Of a stretch of 64,000 nt of DNA, positions 1-11,243 are shown one piece after another; position 1 is the first letter of the stretch, and the number at the start of each line of letters is the position of its first letter. Origin of the DNA: Labyrinthula sp. Ha (Eukaryota; Sar; Bigyra; Labyrinthulida; Labyrinthulaceae); assembly GCA_015227615.1 (NCBI GenBank), contig JAALGZ010000047.1, forward strand, positions 62,001 to 126,000, given 5' to 3'. The notes under the pieces are model-generated. The model did not search any database. It was not told where the DNA came from and saw only the letters and a list, made by a program, of their open reading frames with translations. The position numbers and the translations under genes are program-made.

Positions 1-1
1 T

Positions 2-1150
2 CTATTCCACGAACTTGGCGTTTTGGTCCATCTCACAGGTACCCATGAACTTTCTCAGTTGGTAGTTCTGAACCCGCAATGGCTAATCGATGGCTTATGC
101 TGTGTCATACGAGACAAAGATCTGCATTTTACGGAGGAATTTTTAGCAGAGGTTGAGAAAGCTGGGTTAACAAAGGAATGGACAGCTATGTACAATACAG
201 GCATCGCTTCTGAAGATTTATTGTTTTTCTTGTGGCGAGAAGAAACTTTCAAACAACACACGGCATTTTTTCTCGACATGATGAAGAGAATGATTCTCTT
301 AAGTGACTATAACTTTGAAGCTGAAGATGAGAGAAAATATCTGGTTCCCAGTTTATTAGTATCAAAGTATGAAGATGACAAGAAAGAAGTTTGTTTAGAA
401 GATTACATCAGGAAAAGGAAGCCACACAAGAACAGAACCAAACGAAAGGCGCCTGAAGAACTCCCTGGAAAAAATGTTATTAAGTCAATAATAGTGAAAG
501 ATAAGAGGATTAGAGAAGGCAAAGAGATCCACTACTGTGTACTTACTTTTAGTAATGCAACACAAGCCAAAACCCCTTTCCTTCCAACTGGGTTATTTCA
601 AAGACTTGTATGCTTTTGCGTATCTTACTCAAGCTCGGTTAACTCAACTGCTTCTATAAAGAGTCTCGCTCAACCTGAGCTATACAGTTCACAGGCTAAA
701 ATTAGTATGGCTGAAGGAATGATAATCCACCTCGAACAGCGCGATGAGGAAATCTGGTTCTTTGTGGAAGACTTGACTCAGGCTCCTCTTTGCCTTAGAG
801 CCATAACGTCAATACTTGGAAAGTTGAATGCTGATTTACTTGGCTCTGGCCTTACTTGGGACATGAGCTTTAATACGGTAATACAGGGAGAAGGTTCAGC
901 AACTGAGGAAATAACCTATTCTAGGATATATGAAGTAGTGGGTGTTCCAAAGCAGGATGATGCTCAAACGATTAGCCTTAATGTGAAATCAGCACAACTG
1001 GAACAACTGCAGAGGTCATTTACAAAGGCAGAAGCTGAAGCCAACAAGTTGCACCCATGGTTTGAGCCGGAGGATAAAATGGAACTTGAGGACAAAGTTG
1101 AGGAAACGTTGGAACTTGAGAGCTTCTTAGATAACTTCATGGAATTCTAA
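2..1150 (+). CDS. Roco-family protein, C-terminal COR region (partial at window edge)
   Basis: The frame is already open at base 2, so this is the 3' end (382 codons) of a longer gene beginning upstream. The first about 110 residues match the COR-A part of Roco (Roc-COR) proteins: a helix ending in FHELGVLVHL, the hallmark VVLNPQWLIDGL, and a later KYLVPSLL. A COR-B-like part follows: FLPTGLFQRLV, then an alternating beta pattern around residues 235-290 and a helix with ITSILGKLN. Roco proteins are multidomain Ras-like GTPases in which COR mediates dimerisation; the LRR and Roc GTPase parts would lie outside the window. No kinase or other domain follows COR: the protein ends with an acidic tail. 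The apparent start near base 23 is an internal TTG and not a real start. Family call firm; substrate and partners unknown. Confidence 0.85.
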   Translation, partial: LFHELGVLVHLTGTHELSQLVVLNPQWLIDGLCCVIRDKDLHFTEEFLAEVEKAGLTKEWTAMYNTGIASEDLLFFLWREETFKQHTAFFLDMMKRMILLSDYNFEAEDERKYLVPSLLVSKYEDDKKEVCLEDYIRKRKPHKNRTKRKAPEELPGKNVIKSIIVKDKRIREGKEIHYCVLTFSNATQAKTPFLPTGLFQRLVCFCVSYSSSVNSTASIKSLAQPELYSSQAKISMAEGMIIHLEQRDEEIWFFVEDLTQAPLCLRAITSILGKLNADLLGSGLTWDMSFNTVIQGEGSATEEITYSRIYEVVGVPKQDDAQTISLNVKSAQLEQLQRSFTKAEAEANKLHPWFEPEDKMELEDKVEETLELESFLDNFMEF

Positions 1151-4100
1151 TCCGTCATTTTATGGCCAGCGTATGCCTCCCCTTTCATTCAAACCCTATT
1201 TATAAGGTGTTCTGCGTAATGACAATACAATATTCTCTTGCATGAATTTACCTAATCTAAGTAGAATAAAGTTGAGCAGGAAGATAGCAATGACGAGCTG
1301 GTATATAAAGTTAACTCTCTAGACCTCCAGTCCACCATGACTTATGGACGTCACTCTATCTGATTGGGTTCAATGTCGTTCATGAAAGATGGTGTATTCT
1401 CTTAGCCCCAGCGTGTTTAGAGAAGCATTTTTATTACTTTATGACTTACAGGGGTTGGAGATACGCAGCTTCTTGGTTGCACATCTCAATAGAAAACTAT
1501 TCATACAAACACTTAAGTGTGCTGGTGATTGGTAAGGTGAGTACTGCTTAGATCTTCTCCCGTTAGATGGATGTCTTGTAAGTGTGTGCTCTTTTCTGTT
1601 TTCAAATCACTCTAGAAATGTTAAGACAGCCGTGTGATAAATAGAATAGTCTATACTTTTGTCAAAACTACAACAATAGTGGACAATTTTCTTAGTATCT
1701 TACTTTGTGAATTAATAGTTTTCTGTTTTGAGAAGTTCATCACAATGCTATTTGCCTCTTTGAAGTTATGGAGATTATATTCATAACGGCTGCTGTCAAG
1801 CTAAAATAGATTTATTCTTATAGTTTAGCCTCTAGTGTATTTACATCTTGTTTTAAGTACAAATTCTTAGATACTGATCTCATAAAGCAGGACTTCAACT
1901 CTGCACATCATGCAGTTGAAGTTTCACTCAATAATTATACTATAATAATGGAATCAATTATATGCAAGTTCTATTTACTATTTTTGGTAATTTCTCAATT
2001 TAATAGTTGCTCTCTGCTTGATGCATATTATTCTCAGCGTTTTATGAATATATTATATCATCTGAACTTTTGAGAGTTGGCAAACCTATGCCTTAGATGC
2101 AGCGGAAATGAAACCTGTTACTCAAATCCAGGTTTGTAATCAATCTGAGACAAGGGTTGACATGAGAAATGTGCTTAAAAATCATGTTTGCAATTTCTCT
2201 TGGAAGAGCTCTTGTTGTCTTAGTGATCTACCTTGCTGTTGATGCTTTTTTTATGTTTTCAATTTCATTACAAACTAGTTTTATTTAGAATTGTAGAATC
2301 CGCGTGGGATTGTAAATAGAAGTGAAGCCATAGAACTATAACCAATGTATAAGTGCTTTAATATCTAGTTCTCACATTCGCGCTATTGGGATGAGAAGCA
2401 CTTATCCATATAGAGAGTAGCTTTTCGTTTTTTTTTATTCCCAAGGGTTTTGACCGAGCTACTCTGAATATTCACAAGAAAAATGGAGAGAACCAGCGTA
2501 GGCTTTGACTCTAGGTTGCAATTCACTTTAGCACGGGTAGAAATGTACTCGTAAGAATCTCCTTTTCAGGGCTCTCCCAGTTCTTCAATGTGTTAGAAAT
2601 TCACTGGAAAAGCGCGCCAACACAAGAAATTGGGCAATCTTCAATCAATACCAGAATGCCTAGGATATTATAGAAAGGATTACTTAGATAGAACTTAGAG
2701 ATGGTGAAAATTAATAATAGAACTATTTTGAATAGTTCTTCTGGGTTAACATTTCTAGTTTTTACTCAGGTAGAGTTTTTGATATGTAGATGATAATGGC
2801 TATAGAGGGCATTAGAAAATGTTGAAACTATGACCTGTGACAAACAAGCAATGACACATTGCTTATTAACTGCTTTCCAGTGGATGAAGAGTACAGTATT
2901 TTGTTTAACTTTGTACAACAGCAGGTTTGAACCGAGCTACTAGATTTGCTTCAATATTAGGCTTAGGCTTATCTGCTTAAGCCTGTAAGCTTTTTGGCCA
3001 TTGCTTTGAAATTGTCTAAGTTGTCATGTTGCTGATATCTATTGTTTTAACTTAGGCTCTTGGTCGATCAATAAATCTATCTATGACTTAATGAGGTAAT
3101 TAAGTACATTTATTTATTAGTTTTACTTTCAACAATATTTGACTTCTGTAACGAATTATATTAGTACATTTTATCTACTTGCGTTCCTAGCGTTTTGGTT
3201 CCTGCTTACGTTCAACTCTTAGTTATAAAATTTCACGACAATATGAGCAAGTAGAGTAATTATTTGTTCTTATGGACTTAAAAATAATTTGCTGAATGCT
3301 GGTTGTAGACCTTATATACGCTACTCTGCACTGTTTACGCATAAAGAACAAACAGATGCGAGAGTTAGTTGTGATAAAATTGACAGAGCTCCTAACATCA
3401 TCTAAATATATCTCCAAAAGTGATTTTGCGTTGTCGCATGTCTTTGTCTTGTATGAAAAAACTTCCCTAATATTATGGCCTGTTAGAGAATCTGGGTCAT
3501 TCCAGAAACTTTACACCATAGAGGGTGCTTGTCCGAGGGTAGCATTTCGTGAGATCTCTCCTAGGAATCCTTGTTGCGTGCAACTTAAGCTATGGGTATA
3601 CATGTATTTTACAACAATTTATTGCTGACTGCATTAAAATTAGAGCAATTAGTTTTTGTGCTCTAAGAAATTTTATATTTGTGCATAGGGTGCATCCAAA
3701 CTTTTTGAGTAAAATCAAAGTGTTTTATTTTTGGGCTATGAAAACATTTATATACAACTTGAAAGCAATGTCAGATTATTATTGATATTTAGATTCATTT
3801 AACTAGGACAAGAGAAAATGTGATTATTTTAGGTTATATTAACATTATTCTTATACATTCCAATGATTAGAGGAATACATGGAGTACGAGGCATGGGTTA
3901 GCTAAGAGTAATTGTCTTCTTAAATACCTTAGACTCGTATTTACAATCATTTCAATTAACATTTGGGTTCTTTGGCTAGATTCAAACTAGAGAAAACATA
4001 CTTCTCATACCAGGTGAGAGAAATAACGCACATGTTGATGCTACTGAAACCCAAGACACTTTGAGAGTCACAATTCTCTAACTTAGTTTCGCTGCATTGT

Positions 4101-4210
4101 GCCCATAGAAAAAAAACGAAGTGGTTTTGATGGTATCACAAACAGGTGAATCTTGCTTATGGTCATTTCAAAGTTGACGCTGAATCTCAATATCTTGCTG
4201 CTCATTTTTT
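1151..4210. other. Intergenic stretch, no supported gene
   Basis: About 3.1 kb of AT-rich sequence with dense stops in all frames. The longest open stretch (3296-3628, plus) has no recognisable motif and low-complexity hydrophobic composition, so I do not call it. I see no RNA gene, and no repeat structure beyond short A/T runs. Confidence 0.6.
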
Positions 4211-4746
4211 TTACTTCATATGTTGATGGTGCTGTTGTAAAGAAGTACCAAGCTGAAAATATTGGAGAGCGGAAACTATCGATAAATAAGTTCTCATATT
4301 TTTATTGATGGCTTCCTTAATCTATCTTTTAATACTTACATCGAGAGAATATAACCCGAAAACAATAGTATGAAACGGAGGATCTGTTCCTATTAGCCCA
4401 TATGTAGAGTCTGAAAAAGAAAAAGACACTTCTATTTTAAGGAATTCACAAGAAATCATCGTAGAGGCCAGAAAAATCTATTTCGAATAAAATAACTTCG
4501 CTGAAGAAGAAAGAATCTTGGTTCCACTGTCGATTCTAAGTCCTCTACCAACAAAGTGCTGAAATGTAGATAATCCACCCCAAAATACAGTCCCTGAAAT
4601 TGTTGCATGTATTAATCCAGTATTTTTATTATTTTTTTCAATATTTTTCTCGTTGAATAACATAATGCAGTTCTTAATAATTCCTCTTAAAGATACTGAA
4701 ACAGTTCTTCGTGCTTGTTAAGTATCGAATTCTTTAGTAATGCCAT
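4211..4746 (-). CDS. Possible split gene, unknown product
   Basis: Several minus-strand stretches look protein-like but are broken by stops, as expected of exons separated by very short introns. A start at 4746 gives MALLKNSILNKHEEL. The stretch 4663-4478 encodes a glycine-rich segment (SGTVFWGGLSTFQHFVG, then GLRIDSGTKILSSSAKL). A further stretch near 4410-4340 encodes STYGLIGTDPPFHTIVFGL and ends at a consensus donor GTAAGT at 4339. After an 18- or 24-nt intron an open frame continues to a stop at 4211. A 17-nt gap could join the first two pieces in phase; I could not find a convincing join between the second and third. Its 5' end lies about 100 bp from the start of the next, divergent gene, suggesting a shared promoter. 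I recognise no family. It could also be chance open sequence. Confidence 0.35.
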
Positions 4747-4849
4747 ATTGACAGAAGTTACTCAATTGAAAATTGAAAGAAAATGAATACGAATTGCAAC
4801 GTTCCACTTTTTGATGTAAATCTAAATTGCGTCAAAGTAATCTTCGAGA

Positions 4850-6620
4850 ATGACGGAAGAAAATAAAGATACAGAAACAAAGAATCTACATAATTTTAAG
4901 ACACCGTAAATATTTTTTTAGGTTCGACTACTTTTTTACTAATGAATGGATACCTGAAGCTAAAGATCTTCCAAGCAGATCTAACGGTTTTTTGTATTTT
5001 TGATTTTTCACGTGGCATTAACATTTTCTAGGGGAAGGAATTCTTTAGATGTTCACGGAGTGTTTTCAACACTTCAAAAACTAAATTTTGATGGAAATAC
5101 CCAAAATAAAACAACTCCAGACCTAAATGCAACTCATAGCTCAACTGAGTTTTCTATGTATATTTCTTTCTAGCGTTTATATTAGTTTTTCTGGGGTTGA
5201 AACTCCACCATTTTTTAAATCAGATGATATGGATATTAAAAGCCCAAAGAGAAAAGATTTTTTTTTTGATAAGCCCTCATTTGGAAAAAAGTTAAATTTT
5301 GATGATTTAAGAGTAGATGAAGAGAAAATGTTTACTTCAGAATCAATGGAGGAAGATTCTTTAGAGAAGAAATTGGAGTTTAAAGCTGAAAATAGTTTTC
5401 TTTCTACTGCTTCAACCACATTTTTCACGGAAAATAGAAAAGTAAGACAAAGAAGAAATTCACCGAATATTAATAGAGATGAAATAAAAATACAAACACC
5501 AGCAACAGGACGAAGAAGGATAAATGCTAACTTTGATTTAAACCCGATCTCGTATGGAAACAATATTAAGAAACTATCTTTCAGAAGTCCAACAGAAGAT
5601 AATAATTTAACTACACCACCTTCAAATAGAAGGTCTTTTGCGCCAATGACAACAAAAAAACAGCTAAGAAGAAAAACTAAATGTAGTAACAAAACTATTG
5701 CGAATCAAACCTTATTAGATCTGACCAACGGAAAAATTAATATATCAGAACTTGTATTTATAAATGATATTGCTATAACAGATTTTTCACACGTTACTCT
5801 AATGAGAAATACTTCAAATAATAGAAAAGTGATTCTTAAGGAGTCAAAAAGTACAGTTGTCAAAGAAAGTACTAGAAGAGAGTTGCTTGAAGAAATTGAA
5901 ATATATAAATATTTAGCAGAAAAAGAAGCACAGTGTGGAAGGAATAGAATTAAATATATCATGGAATATTTCGGTGCTTGGATTTATGATTCTAGTTTCC
6001 GTATTGTTTGCGAGTATTGTAATCTTGGGAGTTTGGACAAGATCAACCAGTTAGAAACTGAGAAATCATTATTTTACATGTTGTACAGTATCTGTTCTGG
6101 TCTTTCGTTATTGCACGAGAATAATGTAGTTCATTTAGATCTCAAACCTGAAAATATTCTTTTGAAAAATGATGTAAACAACGTTTGTATAAAAATTGGA
6201 GATCTAGGTTTTGCAAATTTTGTTGATAACCCAAATAGACAGAAGGAGTTTGAAGGAGATGCAAGATATGTTTCTCCTGAAGTTTTTTCTGCATTTTCTA
6301 TTGAAGAAATTAGTTTAACTGGTTTTACTCCTTTAAGTGATATGTTTGCAGTAGGTTTAATATTATTGAGGTTATTTTCTGGTCAACCAATGCCAAAAGG
6401 AGGCGAATATTGGCAAAAATTGCGTAGTGAAAAGCCTTTCGAAGAAAATTGGAGTTTACAGAATAAGCAGGTTGAGGAAATCATCTCTTCTCTTGTTGTA
6501 AAGAATCTTAACCTAAGAAAATCTTCTTCTGACATTATAATAGTACTAGAGCAGCTTCTTGAGAAAGATAAGTGGAAGGATAGTTTTGAAAAAGAAATAC
6601 GAAAGAAGCTGAATCAATAA
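4850..6620 (+). CDS. Wee1/Myt1-like protein kinase
   Basis: The main open frame (5127-6620) holds a C-terminal kinase domain. Counting from the ATG at 5127: Lys238 in KVILKE, catalytic loop HLDLKPEN at 336-343, DLG rather than DFG at 359-361, and EGDARYVSPE at 376-385. HLD, DLG and EGDxRY together are typical of Wee1-family kinases, which inhibit CDK by phosphorylating its ATP loop. The glycine-rich loop is poorly conserved. The N-terminal half is disordered with several Ser/Thr-Pro sites (KSPKRK, QTPATG, TTPPSN), expected of a CDK target. The residues read from the 5127 ATG itself look like intron read-through. A better model starts at 4850 with introns 4906-4921 (16 nt), 4994-5031 (38 nt) and 5149-5173 (or -5185), giving 563 residues in frame. 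The kinase is firm; the upstream exons, especially the 16-nt intron, are inference. Confidence 0.8.
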
Positions 6621-6708
6621 ATCTGTTGGGTGTAAAATAAACTATTATAAACTTATCGTTCTGAAATTTATGGTTAATTTTTAAATATGTTACAAAAAGA
6701 CTCTTTTC

Positions 6709-7865
6709 CTATAGATTCAAAAGTGTTTCGCAGAAACTTTTTTCAGCTGAAATATCTCCAAGATAGTTTTTAAACTCAATAACTTTCATATTTTCAAATT
6801 CAGCTTTCGCATTTTCTACATTTCGTTTATCATTGTCGACAAAAAGAATTTCTGAGTTTTCGACATTAAACTTTTTCAAAACTTTTTTTAGATGATTATT
6901 TTTTCCATTTTTCCAATTATTTATTCCATCAGATCCACAAAATATTTCAACATTTCCATCAAAACATAAATTACAAACTCTTTTTATTAACGCTTTTTGT
7001 TCTGAAAAAGTTACAATAATAGTTTTAAACTTTTGTTTTGAAGCTTCTTTCAAAAAACTATTAAAAAAAGGACGAATATATTGACTCAAAGATTTTGCTG
7101 AATATTTCCATTCTGATTTTGTGTGAATAGAAAGTAAAGTTTCATCAAAATCAATAGCCAATATTTTTATTCCAATTGATTTTATTTTATCAAAATATTT
7201 TGAGCAGTCATTTTTTAATAAAATATTATTTTGTTCTTCTTTTGTTGGAGTAAAAAAACATAGATTCTTTTGAACTTTTGAAATCACTGGAGTAAAATCA
7301 AGAAATTTTGTCAAAGTTTCAGATGAATCTTGTGAAAAAGATGATTTTGAACTTTGTTGAGATTTTGATGAACTTCTTTTAATCAAGTTTTTATTATAAT
7401 GATCTTCAAAATCCATAGTTTCAAGAAAAGTTGGTTTAAATTCAAAACAATTTTTATTTGTTCTACAAAATAAGAGCATAAAAAATATTTACCTTTGCTT
7501 TTTTATCTTTTTTTCACAAGAATTGAAAACTAATTTTGAAAAATATTTTTCACCTGACTCAAAACAAGTATCAAAACTTTTATGTCTATTTAAATTTACA
7601 GGTGAGTTTTCTTTATTTTCACTTTGCTCTAAACAAGATCTTGTTCTTCTTAATCTACTAACTTTATATTCCTATAAATAAGATAAAAATTAAATTTTAC
7701 TTCTTTCAAAATGGGTTCGATAATTTCATGTTTTGTTTCGTCCTCTTCAAAACTATATTTATCATTTCAAAACCAAACAAAATACCCTTTCATAGGAACT
7801 GAGTTTACTTTCATCTGATTTACCTTTTCTCCTGATGAATGAAAAAATAATTTCCTAAAATCCAT
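6709..7865 (-). CDS. HAD-superfamily phosphatase, four exons with tiny introns
   Basis: The C-terminal part carries all HAD motifs. In the spliced 354-residue protein these are AIDFDETLL with Asp208/Asp210 (motif I, nucleophile and acid), IIVTFSE with Thr255 (II), a Lys near 296 in NNHLKKVL (III) and ILFVDNDKRN with Asp313/Asp315 (IV). This makes it a Mg-dependent phosphohydrolase; the substrate, protein or small molecule, is unknown. The gene model starts at ATG 7865 (MDFRKLFFHSSG). Introns at 7785-7753 (33 nt), 7700-7672 (29 nt) and 7492-7463 (30 nt) have GT-AG ends and keep one frame to the stop at 6709. Without them the frame is interrupted. The N-terminal 200 residues are Ser/Lys-rich and probably disordered. 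The stop lies 88 bp from that of the convergent kinase gene. Codons are strongly AT-biased. Confidence 0.82.
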
Positions 7866-10800
7866 GATGAATAAACTTTTATTTCGTCCTTTTTCTTTCT
7901 CAAATAATTATTGTTCGAGGACAAATGAAATTATCTTTCAAAGAAAAAGAACAATCTCAATATGACATTACTCTTTTCTTTTCTTAACAGAATTGAATTG
8001 ATGTGAATTGATTACAGTTCAATTTGTTCTATTCATTCTACTTAAGCTTAGATATTGTTGCATTCTAATTATAATTAGAATAACATTATCTTATATATAG
8101 ATGAACCATTGAAGCTTGATCTAAAATGATTTATCTGAAGAATGATATTTGACCAGAGTTGACTTTTGAAAGGAGAGGAAGCATGTTCTTCACCTGTTTA
8201 AAATGAACAATTGAACAGTCAGGCAATCGAGGCTGAGGTAAAGTTACTAAAAAAGCATTAAGAGCTCCTATTGGAGTCAATCAGGTGCTTATGATGTTGA
8301 CCTGAAGTCCAGGACTCAAATGAGGCAAGATGAAGAACTAGAATAAAGTTCCTCTTACTTTAAAAGTCCTTAAATATATAAATTTATACTTAAGAAAGGA
8401 AATATAACCGCAATGAATCCTTTTTTTATTTTATTATCCTAGGTTGCAGTTAGCCATGCTGTTTAATTCCTAACTTTATCTTAGATAATGTCGTAAGATT
8501 GATTTTGTCCTAATTTCCCTAAATATCTACTTTCATTCAATCAATCGATAATATGATAATCGCTAACAGCTTAACACAGCTTACATGCCTTATTTATAAA
8601 GTAAAACCTTACAGGATAAAAATAGTATCAAGAACTGATGAATTTTCATGAAATAATAATCCTTTTCTTCTGCGAAAGTATGGTGGTTTTATCCTAATGA
8701 AAGCCAAGAGTGCTTTATTCAACATACTGATGGCTTATTTGGTTAATCTTACATGTGGCGATTCATTAAGTATTTGATGAATAACTTATTCCAAACATTT
8801 CATAAATTTTTCCTATTTTGCTGTCACATTTCAGACTTAACTGTGTTTCGAGCCACTATTAGCCGCTTTGAAGATCTTCATATGAATACAAATCTTCCGA
8901 AAGTTCATCTGCCTAATTTTGAGGTCTAATCAGTTGAATTAAACCACTGATAAGACGTTTCAGGCATAAGTTTTATGCGACATTAACGCTGACAAGAAGT
9001 TAGTTTCTGATGAAATTTAAATAATCCAAGTTGGTTCAATGCTGTAGAATATGAAATCAATTGGGTCCCTTTTCTTCCCATATTATCTAATGAGGCTGAT
9101 TGAATTTTTTTTGGTATGTAATTTTTTGTTTCTTGCATCAAAATTCCTTTGAAAAATCTCTTTGACATGCAAATATTGTAATAAAAGGAGAAAATAATGA
9201 ATCTAATATGGGGAACAACTGCAGAGCTGGAGACAGATACTAACTATGATTTAGAAAAACAAGCCATCACTCGTGAGTTTTGAGCACAAATCAGAAATTG
9301 TTGAAAGGATTAGCTCTCAAGATTCATTTTATAAAATTATAGTTATCATATATTCTGTTCAAAATAAATAAGCAGAAAGCAGTTTTTCTCAGTTCTATAA
9401 GAACTAAACAAATTCTTAGTCCTTCATATTATTCATCGAGAAATATAAAAAAGCATTCGGATAGTTGCTACAAATGATGTAGTCAATAGATCTAATGTGA
9501 GTCGCATTTGAAAATAGGAAGTGCAATGACAATATCTGAAGTGATGTTGGCAGAGAAAAATATGCTTACTGGCTTTGAGATTACAATCATTGGATGAAAG
9601 TTTAAAGTTAAAATATATTGATACGGATAGTTTTTTTTTGACTAATTATAATATTTCTCATTGGCATTGTGAATATTGGTTATGTTACTGTTTTTTAGAG
9701 AGTTTTTCGTGTCTTTCATCAACGGAGTACCTGCATGCAGAAACCCTGAAGACAAAGGAGGATACACCGTACACTCTTGAAAGCTAGAATAATTCCTAAA
9801 CCGGAGAAGTACTCATAGAGGAGATGAAAACTTTGTGCAAAAGAGAGGATTTGTGGTGAACATTGTAAGAAAGATAAATTTTAGAATGTATCGTGTTCTT
9901 AGAAAATTCTATTGGCTTTCTTTCTTTATTGGTCTTTAAAAAGGGCTATCTAATCTTTCTGTCATGAGGGCGCATTAAACACAATTAATAGATTGAAAAT
10001 ATATTTCTGAAAGTACACAATATTAGGATTAAACTTGACTCTGCTACAAGAATTAAGAAAAAAATATCACTTTGCTCTAGGCTAGAATTTTGTCCAAATG
10101 CGAAAAATAAAAAAAACAAAGCGACGATTTATGCAGTTGACGATGAGCTAAACAGATACTTCAAAGTTGTATTCTTGGAAGAAGAAAATACTTGGTTGGA
10201 TTTTAATAGAGTTACAGTTATAATATTTCAAGATTTATACGAGACAGAATGTGAAATTAAGGCAACTAGTATGATTTAAGACTAGAGCTTTTCACCTTGG
10301 TAACTAGTAGAGATGCACAAGTAATCTTTAATCATTATGTTGTTTCAATTAGGATGAATATATGGTAGCAAAAATAATACATAAAAAAAGATGAATCTGA
10401 TCTATTTAATAATTATATGAATTCATATCTGCTCTTATAAACACAGTCAGAATAATTCGGGTCAAGACTCTTGTACAACTTGAAAACAAGAAAGCGCCTT
10501 CTCTTATTATGACTTAATAGAGGAATCAAATGCTTGATTTAATAAATTAATTTTATAATCAGATTTTCACACAAATTAATTATATTTATCTATTAAAGCA
10601 TAAAAATACGCAAAATTCTATTTGAAAAACTTTCAATCCTTGCAAACTTCAACTTAACACAGTTCCAAGCAGTCAGACACTAAGCAGTCGAGTGTACGAC
10701 TCTCTCCATACTGACTGTTTACACTTTACATAGTTATAGTACAATATTACGTTACCGCACAATTGGTGCAACTTTACATAATACATTTTTACTAATACAT

Positions 10801-11243
10801 AAGTACCGGAAACAACAGATCCTAAAACCTCGATATCTCAACAAATGCTGGGAGTTAGAAGACGTTACTTATATCATTTTAAAGGTCTTTTAAAGCTCTT
10901 TTAGTTAATTTAATTTAATATACATATTCTCATAGACATATAGACGATACGGACAATTACTTGTCTAACTCAAGTGTCAAAACATTAACAAGTTTAAAAT
11001 TATTTCAGAAAATAATTTTAATATTAATTTTGGAATATAATATATTAATTTTTTGATCATTTTTGTTTAAAATGGTTTCATTTTGACTTTAGACTATAAG
11101 AAAAAGAAGTGTCTTTAGTAAATCATTTAAGTAAATGGAAGATACCGTTATATTATATACTATTAATAATTAACGTTAATATTCTTCCAATAAGAAACCT
11201 GTACAAATCATAAATAAGGACGAAACAAAAACAATAAAAAAAA
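7866..11243. other. Intergenic stretch, no supported gene
   Basis: About 3.4 kb, very AT-rich. Two short open frames (8983-9168 minus, 9575-9787 plus) have no start context, neighbouring exons or family motif that I can support. The last 100 bp before 11244 are A-rich leader sequence leading into the kinase start. Confidence 0.55.

Noticed and set aside
3296-3628. 110-codon plus-strand frame
   Set aside because: Composition and lack of motif or start context suggest a chance frame in intergenic DNA.
7767-7769. In-frame TGA in the HAD gene, suggesting TGA read as Trp
   Set aside because: A 33-nt GT-AG intron (7785-7753) removes it in phase, and other genes use TGA as a normal stop.
8983-9168. 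61-codon minus-strand frame starting MSKRFFKGILMQE
   Set aside because: No family motif, no exon partners found, and frames of this length are expected by chance.
9575-9787. Open frame containing YIDTDSFF, like the B-family DNA polymerase YxDTDS box
   Set aside because: Only this one short motif is present; no other polymerase block nearby, so I treat it as chance.
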